Of a stretch of 64,000 nt of DNA, positions 1 to 11,461 are shown piece after piece. Both the position numbers and the translations under genes were made by a program. The stretch covers positions 1-64,000 of the forward strand of contig BCKE01000010.1 of assembly GCA_001600495.1 (NCBI GenBank). The letters run 5' to 3'. The notes below the pieces were generated by a model that worked only from the letters and a program-made list of their open reading frames with translations, was not told the origin of the DNA and ran no database searches. The first letter of the stretch is position 1, and each line of letters begins with the position of its first letter. Origin of the DNA: Pilasporangium apinafurcum (taxonomy: Eukaryota > Oomycota > Peronosporomycetes > Pythiales > Pythiaceae).

Positions 1-108
1 TGGGGAGGATGGGCTTACCCACTCGGTTACTGGAATGCCTATGGTGCTGGACTGTATGGAGGTGGCTGTGGACTTGGCATTCCATTTGGCGGTCTCTTCT
101 ACTGTTAG
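1..108 (+). CDS. C-terminal end of a Gly/Tyr/Trp-rich protein (partial)
   Basis: The first 35 codons of the window are open in frame 1 and end at TAG (106-108). The tail reads WGGWAYPLGYWNAYGAGLYG followed by a GGGCGLGIPFGG stretch and ends FYC. The composition is Gly, Tyr, Trp and Leu rich and aperiodic, as in glycine-rich wall or secreted proteins. The start lies upstream of the window, so no domain can be named. It could also be the low-complexity tail of a larger protein. Confidence 0.5.
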   Translation, partial: WGGWAYPLGYWNAYGAGLYGGGCGLGIPFGGLFYC

Positions 109-285
109 GCTATATGCCATTGTCAGTGCAAATGCAAATGTGTTGAATCCTTCATAGCAAGTGACGAGCATATAACCGAAACAAAGGCAGCGGTCGACTA
201 AATATGGTGTCTATGGGAGGTTTAGTGATTTAGCTACACCAGGTCCATTTAACAAAAAAGTAAGCAGGAGAGTCTTCTCTATGTT

Positions 286-1332
286 CTACAGTTCATCCCA
301 TTTTCCTTCTGTCTTCAGCTCATCCAATCGTTCCTTAACATCTGTCAAAGTCTTTGCACTTGCACGCACAATTTCATGCGATTTACCATAAAGTCTGAGC
401 GCGATCTTGTGGGCTTTCTGTAACAATTTGTACGCCTCCTTGACTTTCCCCTGACTCATCTTCACGCCAGCCAAAGCATTGAGACTGAATGCATAATTGA
501 TTGTATTAGTGCCCTCACGCTCGTTAAAGATCGCTCGCGCAGTCTCGGCCGCTTCCAGCGCTGCATCGATGTTCCCAAGTTTTTGTTGCATACTCGCGAG
601 CTCCATATAAACTTCGGCAATACCGTTGGTGGCGACATTGATCTGGCCGTCTTGCTCTTTTAGCACCTTCGTGTACGTCGCGACCGCTTTCTGGGTATTA
701 CCGAGCGCTTTGTACGCCTCACCAACCTTCAAGTGAAGTTCTATGTACGCTTCATGAGTCACCCCAAGACCATTTTTCATAACTTTGCGTAGCTTCTTGT
801 ACGTGGTGATGGCGTCGTGGTACTCTTTCTTGGCCATGTATGCATCCGCTAGACTGCGAATACAGAGTCCGTAGGAAGGATGGCTTTCGCCATATATCTT
901 GACCATCATGGTTATGGCATCGTTGAGCACTTCAATGGCTTCGTCGTATTCTTTCGCGCGGATGAGCACACTGCCATAGTCATTGAGTAGTTGCGCATAG
1001 AGTGAGGCGTCCTGCGACTGATCCTGCGGGTTTGTGACTGTGTGTCGCGCCTCACCGAACACGCGATCATGCATCTGTGTGAGTGCCTCGCGGAGTTTCT
1101 CGATGGCTGCTCGAAAGTTCTTCCTGTCGTTTTCCTTCATGGCGGTGTTCCGCAACCCACGTACATTCTGAATGACTGGGTGATCGTCACGTGCGCTGCT
1201 GGTGGACGCTGGAACAGGGGTAGAGGGCGACGAGATTCTCTCGCTCTTTCTGGCATCTCCTTCGTGGACGTAAAGCAGAAACGATGTAAGCAGCGTGTAG
1301 AGTAGGATGAGGCGGAGCGGACGACGCGGCAT
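286..1332 (-). CDS. secreted/ER tetratricopeptide repeat protein (kinesin light chain-like TPRs)
   Basis: A single-exon gene of 348 aa starting at ATG 1332. Residues 1-27 form a basic plus hydrophobic signal peptide (PRRPLRLILLYTLLTSFLLY), so the protein probably enters the secretory pathway. From about residue 110 to 330 there are tandem TPR-like helical pairs (DYGSVLIRAKEYDEAIEVL; LADAYMAKKEYHDAITTY; VGEAYKALGNTQKAVATY; NALAGVKMSQGKVKEAYKLL) of the 42-residue kinesin-light-chain type. TPRs bind other proteins; the partner is unknown. It could be a secreted effector-like or an ER-resident scaffold; the sequence does not decide. Confidence 0.8.
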   Translation of the reverse strand: MPRRPLRLILLYTLLTSFLLYVHEGDARKSERISSPSTPVPASTSSARDDHPVIQNVRGLRNTAMKENDRKNFRAAIEKLREALTQMHDRVFGEARHTVTNPQDQSQDASLYAQLLNDYGSVLIRAKEYDEAIEVLNDAITMMVKIYGESHPSYGLCIRSLADAYMAKKEYHDAITTYKKLRKVMKNGLGVTHEAYIELHLKVGEAYKALGNTQKAVATYTKVLKEQDGQINVATNGIAEVYMELASMQQKLGNIDAALEAAETARAIFNEREGTNTINYAFSLNALAGVKMSQGKVKEAYKLLQKAHKIALRLYGKSHEIVRASAKTLTDVKERLDELKTEGKWDEL

Positions 1333-1579
1333 CGCGACAATGTGTTCGAAGAGCTACGATTGATAGTCATCAAACGTATCTATAGCTAGGTATACGCACT
1401 TAAGACGAACTTAATGATTATTGTTTTCATTTCACTTTGCAGGTGCGTTGAATTGCTTGGATCATGGAATCGAATGGCCACATTGAGTGATCTTTGCATA
1501 GTTATTCGTGCATATAGATCATCAACTACAACAACAAACGCTTCCACAACTTCAGAGACTTGTGGTTACAGTTTTGAGA

Positions 1580-2403
1580 ATGGGTAAGAAGAAAACAGCG
1601 AAAGCGTCCACAACAACGACGACAGTGCAAACGCTTTTCGAGGAACTCCAGACGTTGAATAGTCAATGGTATGAGAAAGAGCGTGAAGGAATCGCATTGA
1701 TCGAAGGCTTTCAGACAGCGCTGGTTGGCTGTCGAGAAGAAATGGGTAGCACTTCTTCTGTGAGCATTTCAGTGCAACAACAAAAGCAACAGCGATTGCT
1801 ATCGACTTTTGCTGGAATGGGCGCGAATTCACATATGGACCCGCTGCTTGTGGAAGACTTGTACGCGCAGGTGAAGCAATTGCGACCCAATTTTGAAGCA
1901 CTCTTGGCAGAAATGTATCATATTCAGGACGCAGCCCATGCACATGTGGTGGTATCATGTGTCAATAGTAGTGAGCCTGTCTTCACAGTGGGTGGACTGG
2001 TGTTGACACCAATGGACTACCTGCAGTTCATCAAGCAGGAGGTAGCAACGTTTGAGGCAGAATTTCAACATGTGGTGCGTTATTATGTGGAGATATTTAT
2101 GACTGGCAGTCGATAGAAATTGACTTGTTGGTGGCGATTCGACACTGTGGCCATAGGAGGCGCTGCTGGAGATGATTTCGTTTGAAATCTCGACGGATCA
2201 GTTGCGAACACTCGTGATCTCGTGGAGTACGTCGCCGTTCCTCAATCCTTCACAGAGTAAAGAGTTTCGACAGGTATGTACAGATAATTCATGTGGTTAT
2301 ATCGATTGCCGCTCTTTGCCTATATAAAGCAAACACTTGACGAGAGATTCGATTATTATTGTAGCGTCATGAACTAGCGCTACGATTGAAAGCTGCTTCA
2401 TAA
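1580..2403 (+). CDS. unknown 216-aa protein, three exons
   Basis: Exons 1580-2074, 2157-2273 and 2365-2403 join in frame (216 aa). Introns of 82 and 91 bp have GTGCGT..TAG and GTATGT..TAG ends. The start MGKKKTAKAS is the first in-frame ATG of a continuous frame. The body is helical (TLFEELQTLNSQWYEKEREG) with an insert of Ser/Gln-rich sequence, and the last exon encodes RHELALRLKAAS. I do not recognise the family. It ends 66 bp before the convergent gene at 2470-3031. Reading straight on from exon 1 would stop at 2116, but the spliced model continues the acidic/helical character. Confidence 0.6.
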
Positions 2404-2469
2404 AATATAAGCAACGAAGAGTTAATGCAGTCGCGTTCATCGTGTACAAGCATTGTTTTATTATAGATA

Positions 2470-3031
2470 TCAGTGCTTGGTTGTAACAAATTGTGCACAG
2501 AGATCATTGATATCTTCGAGACAGAGACCAGACAGAAAATCTGCTTGAGTCTGATAAATAGCAACACACATACATAAACAAAGTCTTTATGAGTCCGAAC
2601 ATTTCAGATAGTGATCTTGGTTCATTTACTCACCTTTTCCAGTTCGCGTTGGATCTTGGCGACCTCTTGCGAAGAAAAATAGATGCTGAGGAACTTTTCC
2701 AATGCCAAACTCAGCGAATCCGTCGAATTCACCAGCGTTTCTGCATTTGAGACAAAATTTAACAAGTCTTATAACAATATTATCAATGTAAATCCCCAGT
2801 TGATAGAAAAACGTACGTTGATTCTCTCGTGGTAGCTGAACTGTTGGTTTGGTATTGGAAGCCCCATCCACCTGTTGTTATGCCACAAATAAGCAAAAAC
2901 CAATCACATCTTCTACCATCGACGAACTCTGAATTGTTACGTACAATAGAATTCCACTCCACACGTGCGTGCGTCTTCTTTCGCACTACAGGGAAGCGCT
3001 CGAGCATTCGCTGGAACTCCGACTCGTCCAT
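2470..3031 (-). CDS. small unknown protein, 109 aa, four exons
   Basis: Exons in coding order are 3031-2945, 2871-2817, 2740-2634 and 2550-2470. All three introns are 73-83 bp with GTACGT or GTGAGT donors and AG acceptors, and every junction keeps the frame. The protein starts MDESEFQRMLERFPVVRKK, has a middle helix (SLALEKFLSIYFSSQEVAKI) and ends CAQFVTTKH. It may be a subunit-sized helical protein; the family is not recognised. It is divergent from hisG with a 364-bp shared upstream region. Confidence 0.6.
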
Positions 3032-3208
3032 TTTGGCACTTGCAGTGATGGGTCCAGTAATCAGCAAAAGATGATGTTTTGATCCACAAGCCAAAAGTAA
3101 CATACATTGAAGTAACAAGATTCAATAATTCGGTGATTGGATAAAAATACGTTCACAACCACCAGCGAACAAAAAAATCTTGTGGCTCTAACCCACACAT
3201 ACCCATTC

Positions 3209-3252
3209 ATTGGCTAGAAATATAGGGATGACTCCACTAATTTTCAGCCAAT
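3209..3252. promoter_or_regulatory. paired CCAAT boxes in the hisG upstream region
   Basis: ATTGG at 3209-3213 and CCAAT at 3248-3252 face each other about 145-185 bp upstream of the hisG ATG, in the 364-bp gap between two divergent genes. CCAAT boxes bind NF-Y in eukaryotes. Similar pairs occur upstream of other genes in this window, which supports a regulatory role; binding itself is inferred. Confidence 0.4.
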
Positions 3253-3395
3253 GAAACAATGCATGCATGCAACTCTTCCATTCACCGAAGAGATCTGATA
3301 GAAAAAGGTTTGCACATTCATTCGTTCCATTCGATTCTGCTGCCATTTCTGAACTTGCCACTACAAACGCAGGAGAAACAATTTGACAGACACAG

Positions 3396-4366
3396 ATGGC
3401 TGCTGCTGCGAACGACGATCGATTACTCTTTGCCGTGCCGAAGAAAGGCCGTCTGCACGACAAAATTCTGCGGCTGCTGGAGGGAGCAGGACTCGATTAC
3501 TACCGCGTACGTTTGTTTGGCTTCTTTTCCTGCTTTCATATATGCTGGATGCTTAACAACTCATTTTCGCTCGTTTTAACTTAATGTACATGCAGCCAAA
3601 CCGCGTGGACATTGCGCTCTGCTCTAGTGTTCCCGTGACTCTAGTATTTCTGCCAGCAGCGGACATCGCTACCTACGTGGGCGAAGGTAATTTGGATTTG
3701 GGCATTACGGGGCAGGACATCGTGGCAGAATCGGAGACGACTGTCGTGGAGCTGATGAAACTGGGCTTTGGCAAGTGCAAATTGGGCGTTCAAACTCCCG
3801 TAAAGGACCAGATCACGAGCCCTGCGCAATTGGCAGGCAAGCGCATTGTCACGTCCTTCCCGGTGGTCGCAGCTGAATATTTCAAGCAGTTTGAGAAGGA
3901 AGGCGGCCCGAAGACCAAGATCAAGTATGTCTCTGGGTCAGTGGAGGCTGCGTGCAGTTTAGGATTAGCAGATGGGATTGTGGATCTCGTTGAGACCGGA
4001 ACAACCATGAAGGCGGCAGGTTTGGAGATGATTTCGACGATCTTGGAGACGGAGGCCGTGCTGATCGCCAACCCGCACTCACACAAGCAAAAATTGATCA
4101 AGAAGATCCACCAACGCATCTTGGGGTACATCACTGCTAAGAAATACAAGATGGTGACCTACAATGTTCGCGCGGAACAGCTCGAGGATGCCAAGAAAAT
4201 CACACCTGGCCGAAAATCCCCAACAATTAACACACTCACAGGCGGTGAGTACTTTGCAGTGTCAGCAATGGTTGAACGCCGCAATGCTTCGGAAATCATG
4301 GACCAGTTGGACGAGATTGGTGCTACGGATATTATCGTGTTTGACATTGAAAATTGTCGCGCCTAA
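3396..4366 (+). CDS. hisG: ATP phosphoribosyltransferase (long form), histidine biosynthesis step 1
   Basis: Exons 3396-3506 and 3596-4366 give 293 aa. HisG couples ATP with PRPP to make phosphoribosyl-ATP, the committed step of histidine synthesis. Visible landmarks are the N-terminal AVPKKGRLHDKI, the DLGITGQDIVAE segment, the PRPP-binding DGIVDLVETGTTM, and a C-terminal regulatory HisG_C domain (from about residue 215; ends DIIVFDIENCRA), which marks the hexameric long form that needs no HisZ. The 89-bp intron has GTACGT..GCAG. The start codon follows a short leader and gives the normal N-terminus. It converges with the next gene, 48 bp apart. Confidence 0.95.
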
Positions 4367-4414
4367 TTGCACATCTAGTTAGTAATGATGGATAGTCCTC
4401 TTCGCTCTCTGTTT

Positions 4415-7400
4415 TTACAAGTGGACACTGACGGCGGGGTTGATAGCAGTGGGTAGCATTCGCTTTGGTGCTGGTGGTGGGCGTAAATGACCTGTTGGGT
4501 GGTAGCGCTTAGTCTGCTGGTTGAAGGGTTTGCTGCTGGTAATAGATGGTTCTTTAGATGGTTTTGTTGTAGTGGTTGATCTTGCTGTTGTGGTTGTTAT
4601 TTTTGGTGGTGAGCTTTGCAGTGTGGATGCAGGTGACAATATTGGAGCTGGCGTAGATGTGTCCAGACCAAGACAATTGATCCACATGCGTTCTTTATGC
4701 AACGCCGCGTCGGCTACATCCAAACTCCACTCGTGATTCTTCCAGTTTTCTTCGACTAGCTGTCGGAACGTTTCTGAGAGTCCTGATGGGTCTGTCCACG
4801 ACGGTGAAGACGATGGTATTGGAGTAGATGGATTGATTGGTGCTTTCACACTCTCTGTGGGAGCCAATCGCGATTGGTTTATGACATTTGACTGGTTGTT
4901 AACACTTTTTCCAGTGCTGCGATTGTCCAGCAGAGAATCCCAACGCTCCTTGGCGTTGTTATCAACTGGTTGGTACTTTTGTTGCTGGTCAAGACGTTCG
5001 TTTCGACTCCTCTGCACTTGTTGACCACTGCTATGTGGTATGGTATTGTACAGTGAAGTATTAGCTGGTCCAGGTAGATCCGTTGCGCGCAGGAGATTCG
5101 GTTGACACTTGGTCGTCAGTGCCGCCAACATATGCTGTTTGCGCTCCTCATTCAGTCGTCGTCGCGATTTCTCTATCTGCTTGAGCTGACTGTGTAATCG
5201 CAACTCTCGCTCTTCCAACTTGCGCTTTTCACTCGCCATCGTCTGCTCTTGGTTCGTGAACTCCACTATCTTCGCAGTCATCGCCTGTCGTTCTCTGGCA
5301 AATTCTTCCTCGTACTCAACCATTTGCTGCGTGAAAACCTCGAATTTCTGCGCCAGTTCTGCCACTTCGTACGCTTTTGCCGCGATCTGCTCACGTTCAT
5401 TTTCAAGAAGACACTTCTCCTGCTGCAGCCACTGAAATTCTTCCTCGTGGGAAGCGATGACATCGTCCAGATCCTCGCGTTCATTGCGAAGCTCCCGCCA
5501 TTTCAGGTCGATTCGTGTCTGTTCCTGCTGCAATCGCGAGGTTTCACGGGCATGGAATGCCAAACACTCTTCCCGGTACGCGGCGAACTTAGCTCGTTCT
5601 TCATGTAAGTCCTTCACATCGTCCTCTAGCTGCTGTCTGCGTGTCATGAGTCGTGCTTCAGCCATGCGAACATCCTGCAGCGACTGTGTGAAATACTTGG
5701 CCAGTACCTGCGTGTTGCTATCTGCTTGCTCATGCAACACACTCGATTGGGCCTGAAAATGTGACGCCAAGACGCTGAGCCGCAACTGTTCTTGACGTAG
5801 CCGCTCTTTCTCCTCGAGATGCTCTTGCCGGTAGTGCCGCAGCGTCATTTCCAAGCTGCCTAGCAGACTCGTGAGTTTGCCGCATTCTTCTTCAGTCTGC
5901 CGCGCATATGAGCGAGATGTCAATTCCAAGTTTGAGATCATCCGCATGCGCGTCTCGTTCTCCACGTGATTTTTCGTCAGTTCTTCCTCTACAACCTGCT
6001 CCTGGAGTACTTTGAGACTCACAAGCGACGTCTGTAGCTGCTGGCAAAGCCGTTCCATCTGATGGGCTTCTTTCTGGCGCAGCAACTGGGCTTCTTGATC
6101 ACGTTCCTGTTGGAATTGTGCGAATTTCAACTGTGTGTCTTGGTGACATTGTTTTTCCTGACTCAACTGTGCCAGTAACTGTCGGTTTTGCTCGTCTAAA
6201 CTCTTGAGTTGACTCTGGAAACTCGCTTTCTCCGTCTGAAAGACCGTGATCTGCGTTCCACAAAGGGCGTGTTGCGTCTGGATGGTGCTGAGTTCCTGGG
6301 CTAAATGTTGTTTATCTACTTGCAATGACTGGATTTGCACCAAAAACACTTGATTCTCGGCGTGTAATGACTGAAGCTTTGTGGTCTGCACGGTCATCTC
6401 AGCTGAAAGTGCAACGGATTTGGTTATTTCTTCTTCAAGCTGCTTTTTCGAAGCCTCCAGCTCCTGTTTCAAGTTTGAGACTATGCCTTCGTATTTGACA
6501 GTCAATGCCTCTTGTGCTGTTGCTGCTTCTTCACGTAATGCTTCCTCGCGTTGCTTCCACGTTATTAAGTGGAGGACGTCTTCGTCACGAATGTCTGTTT
6601 TTTTTTTCTCACTCAAACTAGTAAGGCTGGAAATCGATGCTTCTTGTGCACTGGACACCGTCGGGTGTTCCTTGCTTGGCAATCGATCGATACTGCCCGT
6701 GGTTGTTGCCTCAATATCTTGCTTCGTGATTCTTTGAGTTATTTGCTCAGGAGCACGAGATTGTCTATGTATTAGTGGCGATATTGCGACATCCGTTCTC
6801 TCGTCCTCAAACGATTGCGAGTAGGAATATCGACGTGGACTGCTCGTCACAGACGAAGTGGGTGATTTCTTTGGGCTAACGGTTAAAAGCTCTTCCAACA
6901 GACTGTCCTTAGACTGTTCAAAGTCCTCTTCCTTAATGCTACTCACCATCGGCGCTGTGAGGGTCCTTGTTCTTCCTGGTGAGACTGCAGGATCGGAAGT
7001 TGCTGCTGATGATTTTCCTGGGGACTCGTTTGTTGAGCGACTTGGAGAAACTTCTTCGCGTCTAACTGGTGATCTGGATGTAGTAGACGCTGAATTTTGT
7101 CGCTGTGGGCTTTGCTCATTGGCCGATCCCTTTATAGGCGATGCTGATGGCGATTTGGTTCGACTGTTGCCCCTACCCTTGAGCTCCAGCGTTGGTTTTG
7201 TAGGCGACGGATGTAGCAAATCTATTAGCAAAGAATCTCGTGCGCTGGAAATGTCGCCCAATCCTGTGGACTGTACTGCTTTTATCGTCGACCGCTGTGC
7301 TACAGGGGGTACTTCTACCGATATCGCTTCATTTGTGTCCTTTATATCGCTTCGCTTTTCTATCGTAACCACTGCATCTTTTGAAACAACTGGTGTCTCT

Positions 7401-9010
7401 TTCTCGCTTCGAGATAGTAGAATGGTGCTTTCTTGCTCTTCAGGATGCGTTCGGCTTGATGATAATACATTTTTTGTTGTAGGAAAAAGTTCAGCGAGCA
7501 AATCGTCCTGCTGCTTCTGTTCGTCCTGGTCATGCTGTTGCTGCCGTCTGCGTCCTGGTCTGTCGGCGGTTTTGGTTGGTTCTGGAGATAATCGAGGCTT
7601 CGTTGGAAGCAAATCTGCCAGCAGATCGTCCTTCGCTTTGGTAAAGTCCAGTGGTGGAGCTGAGGGTGAAGGAGCTTTCTTTCGTTCTGTTGGGATCAAG
7701 TCAGCGAGCAAATCATCTTTTGCCTTGGAAAGATCTGGCAGCTGCTCAGCAGGCGTAACAATAGGTTTGCGGTCGATTGACTCGGAGGGAAGTAATTCCG
7801 CTAATAAATCATCTGCTGTGCTTGAAATCTCCTGTAGTTTAACCGATCTTCGATCTCTGGACCCGCCACTTATTTGCTTTTCTGGCTGGTTCAGCGCAAG
7901 CGAGCTTTGCTGATTCTCTTTCGGCTCCTCCGATAGCCATTTGGATGACGACATGAATGGATCCAAAGCAGGTGCTGATGTGACAACTTTTTGGGAAGAA
8001 CCAAATAACGAGTCGAATGTGGATTTGCTATTGTTGACTTTGGAATCATCAGGTTTACCAAAAGTATCAGAAAATGTTGGTGTAGTAGTCGCAAAAAGAT
8101 CATCGCTTTTGCTACCAGCAATAGCGTGTCGACGACCACTGCGACCAGCTCGTCTACTACTCGAGGCAAGAAATGACAGCGAAGAATCGAACTCATCGTT
8201 TTCTGCATGTGCGTTGCTCGCTCTGTCGTCATCTTGAAGGAAAAATGACGCGTTTAATCCGCCACCTCTGTCTTCATTGATACTGTCGTTCGGAGGAGTA
8301 GGGATAATGGTATTAGCATCGATCAGATCATCTTTTTCCATTGCTTTACTTCGGAATTGTGGCATATACCCGAGCGTGTCCTCAGACTCATTCTCCTCTC
8401 CTATCGTTCCTTTTCGATCAAATCCTGAAAGTGGTGACGTTGCTGCATCTGGAGACGATCGCTGCTGTGCAAACTCGTCGTCGAGTCCCAACATTTTGGC
8501 GAATTCTTCGTCGAAGTTGGTGTTTCTCTTCATGATCCCTGGCTTGGGAGTCGGTGACACCGCTTCTTCGTTCTCTTTTAGTTCTTTTTCCCAGTCTTTT
8601 GAGGTATCATCCCAATCATTGTCGTATGGAGAAGACGATTTCTTCTTCTGATCGACAATAAGCGATTAAGGTAATGACATCTTTTTAACTTGAAAGATGA
8701 ATGACTGGCTGTAGCATATTCCTACCTTCTTGTTGCTACTACTGCTGCTTTTCTTCTTCTTTTTCTCCTTCGACGTGGGAGAGGAAGACGATTTGCTTTT
8801 TGCTTTCGAACTGCTGCTCTTCTTCTTTGTCGGACCGGCGTCATCCAGCAGCAGATCGTCCACATCAAAGTCCATCAAACCTGCATCATTCGCACCACCT
8901 TGCGCAGCGGGGCGACCGATAGAGATCAAACCGCCTGTGAGATCACTTGCCGTGCTTTTTTTCACATTGCCGCCACCACCACCGATGGGAATCAGCCCGC
9001 CGAGCGACAT
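4415..9010 (-). CDS. large coiled-coil protein, FBF1-like (transition-fibre/distal appendage)
   Basis: Exon 1 is 9010-8726 and exon 2 is 8647-4415, separated by a 78-bp intron (GTAGGA..TCAG); 1505 aa. The N-terminus (MSLGGLIPIGGGGG) is followed by Lys/Ser-rich sequence. From residue 373 to 685 a short motif of the form DDLLA(D/E)LLP recurs about six times in disordered sequence. Residues 790-1270 form a long coiled coil rich in Gln and Glu. The C-terminus has a helix ending ERMWINCLGLD, then a Thr/Pro-rich tail. This order (disordered DLL-rich half, then coiled coil, then terminal helix) resembles FBF1, which docks basal bodies at the membrane. Similarity is by layout and motif only; another basal-body coiled-coil protein is possible. 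Confidence 0.5.
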
Positions 9011-9404
9011 TGCGCGCACGTAGAGACACTCGGTCACGCACTTATCGCCAGAAAATAATAACGGACGACTTATATTTTCACTAGTCGCCGGATAGTTCCT
9101 CAAATGGGCTTACTTCTGTGTTGTGATGAAGACACCATTACATGGCCATGAATCAAGGGCTTTACATGCCCAAATGAACGAATAAACGGCATAACCATTC
9201 CACAACTCATTGATTGTGTTTGTAAATTTCTTACGCTCCCAAGCGCAAAATGTGGTCTCATTGTGTGGTGACTAGCACCATGGGTCGTGCCTCGACAGGA
9301 ATGGCATGCCAATGGATTTCGCTGGTGTTGCAATCGGCCTCTTCTCATGTTATTTTCTGAAAACGTAGTTGGGCTTTGGCGAGTCGTGATCGCTGATCAA
9401 GAGA
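9011..9404. other. intergenic, no gene seen
   Basis: This stretch lies upstream of the FBF1-like gene. Short reading frames on both strands are broken and none shows a family signature. It has no clear repeat. It probably holds the promoter of the minus-strand gene. Confidence 0.4.
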
Positions 9405-9788
9405 TTGCTCATCACGTTCTTCAACCCCGAACTTTTCCTGCCAGTTTCAATTGGTGGTATCGACTTTGGCGATAACACTGAACTACAGAAAGCATTGGGC
9501 AGTAGTATGGAGTTTCTAGTGGTGGTGCGCTTTGCGCTGCTGCGCATGTCCTGCATGGAGAAACTCTGTAAGGGGCTCGTCGCGTTTGCGGACTACAAGT
9601 TCAAGACCAAGATCGTCGACAACTTTTATCCATCAGGCGTTGAAGTTGAGAGATATGAGCAAATAGTCGGAACTCTAGGAAAATGTGGGAATCTTATCTT
9701 TTTTGTACCTTGCTACAACAGCATTTGTATAAAGAACAACTTTTTGTCTCAAAAACAGATCATTCTGTGTCTATACCTGAATTTATAA
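9405..9788 (+). pseudogene. open frame without a start codon, possible gene fragment
   Basis: An open frame encodes FFNPELFLPVSIGGIDFGD and later LVAFADYKFKTKIVDNFYP. It begins at TTG, and its first ATG is 104 bp in. Amino-acid composition looks protein-like for about 90 residues and then becomes random before the stop. I do not recognise it. It is best read as a fragment of a once-longer gene, or an exon of an undetected gene. Confidence 0.3.
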
Positions 9789-10691
9789 GTGTTTGCACGT
9801 AATTCGTATGGAACTTTGCTGCTGATCTTGGTCAAAGACACAAGAATGTCGGGCTCACCTCCAAAGTACTTTGGATAACAGACTTGACTGTTGTTAACAT
9901 CATCAATAATATTCCCAAGTGGTATACTTGCGAGAGTGTGCTGGGAGATGACGCAAATTGATGACCCTTCAATGATGTCGCATATGTTCGATTCCATTTT
10001 CTTATGACTAACGCATTATTAATGGCGGCATTTTCCATGTCTGTACTTTTTTAGCAGAGATATTATGGCAAACTCTGACGGCGAATTTGTGTTGCTTTCG
10101 TTTGCAGGCTTTGAATCATTCCATTCTGCAATTCGCTGAGCAATTTATAGGAGGTCAGCACTATTTGATGAAAATTCATTAATGAAAGAGACAATAAAAA
10201 TAATAAGCCAGTTTTAAAATTAAATAAAAAAAATACGCCAACTTTTCAAAAAATAAAAAAAATAAGCCACGCCGAAAGAAATGCGAAAAATACCGTAATT
10301 ATTTTTTATGACGAGTCTCTGGTAACGGGGCATTCATTTATATTTATCAGATATGCTTTGTTGTTGTATTTAATCCTAAAAAATATAAATGTACATGACA
10401 CTTCATTGACAGTTGCTCGATGACTTTCGTGTGTTCTCATTTTGTACCCATCCACACAATCATTTGAAGGTGCACCACAACAAAACAGTGATGTGACTTG
10501 ACTCTGTACACCTGGAGCTGCTAAGATCTGAGATTTTTGACTGCATTACTGCATCGANCCTCTTTCTAGAAGGAGCATCCGCCAATTGGACTTAGTGTAC
10601 TGGCGTCAAGCCTGACTCACTCTTCACACAGTCGGTCGCCTTTGGCAGTTCTGTGTCGTGTGGGAGAAAACCAAGATGAATCCAGAATTAC

Positions 10692-10751
10692 GTTCCTAGA
10701 GGGATTTGAACCCTCGATCTCCAACGCAAGAACGTGGCGCTTTTCCACTAA
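10692..10751 (-). other. tRNA-like segment cut by the gap (tRNA gene or tRNA-derived SINE)
   Basis: On the minus strand the sequence ends with a T-arm (GAGGG, loop TTCAAAT, CCCTC) and an acceptor-like TAGGAAC. Further 5' there is AGTGGAAAAGCGC, like a D-arm and A box. The anticodon loop would be TTCTTGC (anticodon CTT), but the anticodon stem pairs poorly. That mismatch favours a tRNA-derived SINE or a decayed tRNA over a working gene. The 5' end is lost in the N run. Confidence 0.4.
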
Positions 10752-10851
10752 NNNNNNNNNNNNNNNNNNNNNNNNNNNNNNNNNNNNNNNNNNNNNNNNN
10801 NNNNNNNNNNNNNNNNNNNNNNNNNNNNNNNNNNNNNNNNNNNNNNNNNNN
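10752..10851. other. assembly gap (100 N)
   Basis: Exactly 100 N, the usual placeholder for a gap of unknown length. A single ambiguous base also occurs at 10558. Gene and repeat statements across this point are therefore incomplete. Confidence 0.98.
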
Positions 10852-11130
10852 AATTATAAAAAAATGACGAATTATTTATTATTTCATGCTAAAATTATTC
10901 TGCGAATCCGAACAATGTGAAACAGCTTCCCAGTCAGCAACAGCTCGGGCCTCAGTTGCTTACAACTCTCGCGTCTTGTGTGTTTTGGCGACTTCCGAAG
11001 CATCAGCACCGCTGATCGCAAATGCGGCACTTTCGTCGTGCTCTTTCCACTGTCTCGAATAGTGAAGGATTTCTTCGAACACTACGAATAATTCACCGTT
11101 TTTTAATAATTTGTTAGTGTAATGGAAGGG

Positions 11131-11169
11131 GGGGTGTCGGCGGATCAATTTTGGGGTGTCGGCCGATCA
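11131..11169 (+). repeat. two-copy tandem repeat
   Basis: The 17-bp unit GGGGTGTCGGCGGATCA at 11131-11147 recurs at 11153-11169 with one base changed (CGG to CCG), a 22-bp period. It sits just inside the right terminal inverted repeat of the element at 10188-11207 and may be a subterminal transposase-binding repeat. Confidence 0.6.
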
Positions 11170-11217
11170 GCCTCCTTTTTTTATTGGCGTATTATTTTAA
11201 TTGTCCCTAATTTTTAT

Positions 11218-11395
11218 CCAATCAGATGCTCATTCACTGTTTCTGATCAACTGAACACTTCAAAATTACCTGAATTTCTACCAATCATCATCTAGAAAAG
11301 CTGTTCAATCAGTAGCATCAACACCAGTGTTCACTCTTGAGCAGTTTGTGCCTCGAGCGTCATCATCCACAGGACGATTGTGACATGATGATTGG
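11218..11395. promoter_or_regulatory. CCAAT boxes upstream of PAP2 gene 1
   Basis: CCAAT at 11218-11222 and 11281-11285 and the inverse ATTGG at 11391-11395 lie between 67 and 245 bp before the ATG at 11462. The same motif pairs occur before the other two genes of the array, which suggests that the promoters were duplicated with the genes. Confidence 0.4.
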
Positions 11396-11461
11396 CCCAT
11401 TTTTTCGAAATAAACAAGCAGCTACGTCCTCTCACAAGTGAACCTGCTCTCCACCTTCACA

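Larger units (their letters stand above)
10188..11207. mobile_element. TIR-bounded element, family unknown, interrupted by the assembly gap
   Basis: The left end GAGACAATAAAAATAATAAG continues to GCCA (10188-10210). Its inverted partner lies at 11185-11207, with 20 of 23 bases matching after inversion. Between them lie AT-rich DNA, a tRNA-like segment, the 100-N gap and a short minus-strand open frame (10960-11148; KNGELFVVFEEILHYSRQW) that has no ATG and no recognisable domain. The TIRs suggest a non-autonomous DNA transposon or a transposon whose transposase lies in the gap. No target-site duplication could be confirmed. Confidence 0.45.

Noticed and set aside
1042-1305. Plus-strand open frame over the TPR gene
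   Set aside because: It is the antisense shadow of the TPR protein and has no domain or start context.
5220-7913. Long plus-strand frames opposite the FBF1-like gene
   Set aside because: They are Ser/Cys/Arg-rich antisense reads of a coiled-coil and Ser/Asp-rich gene, a known artefact of composition.
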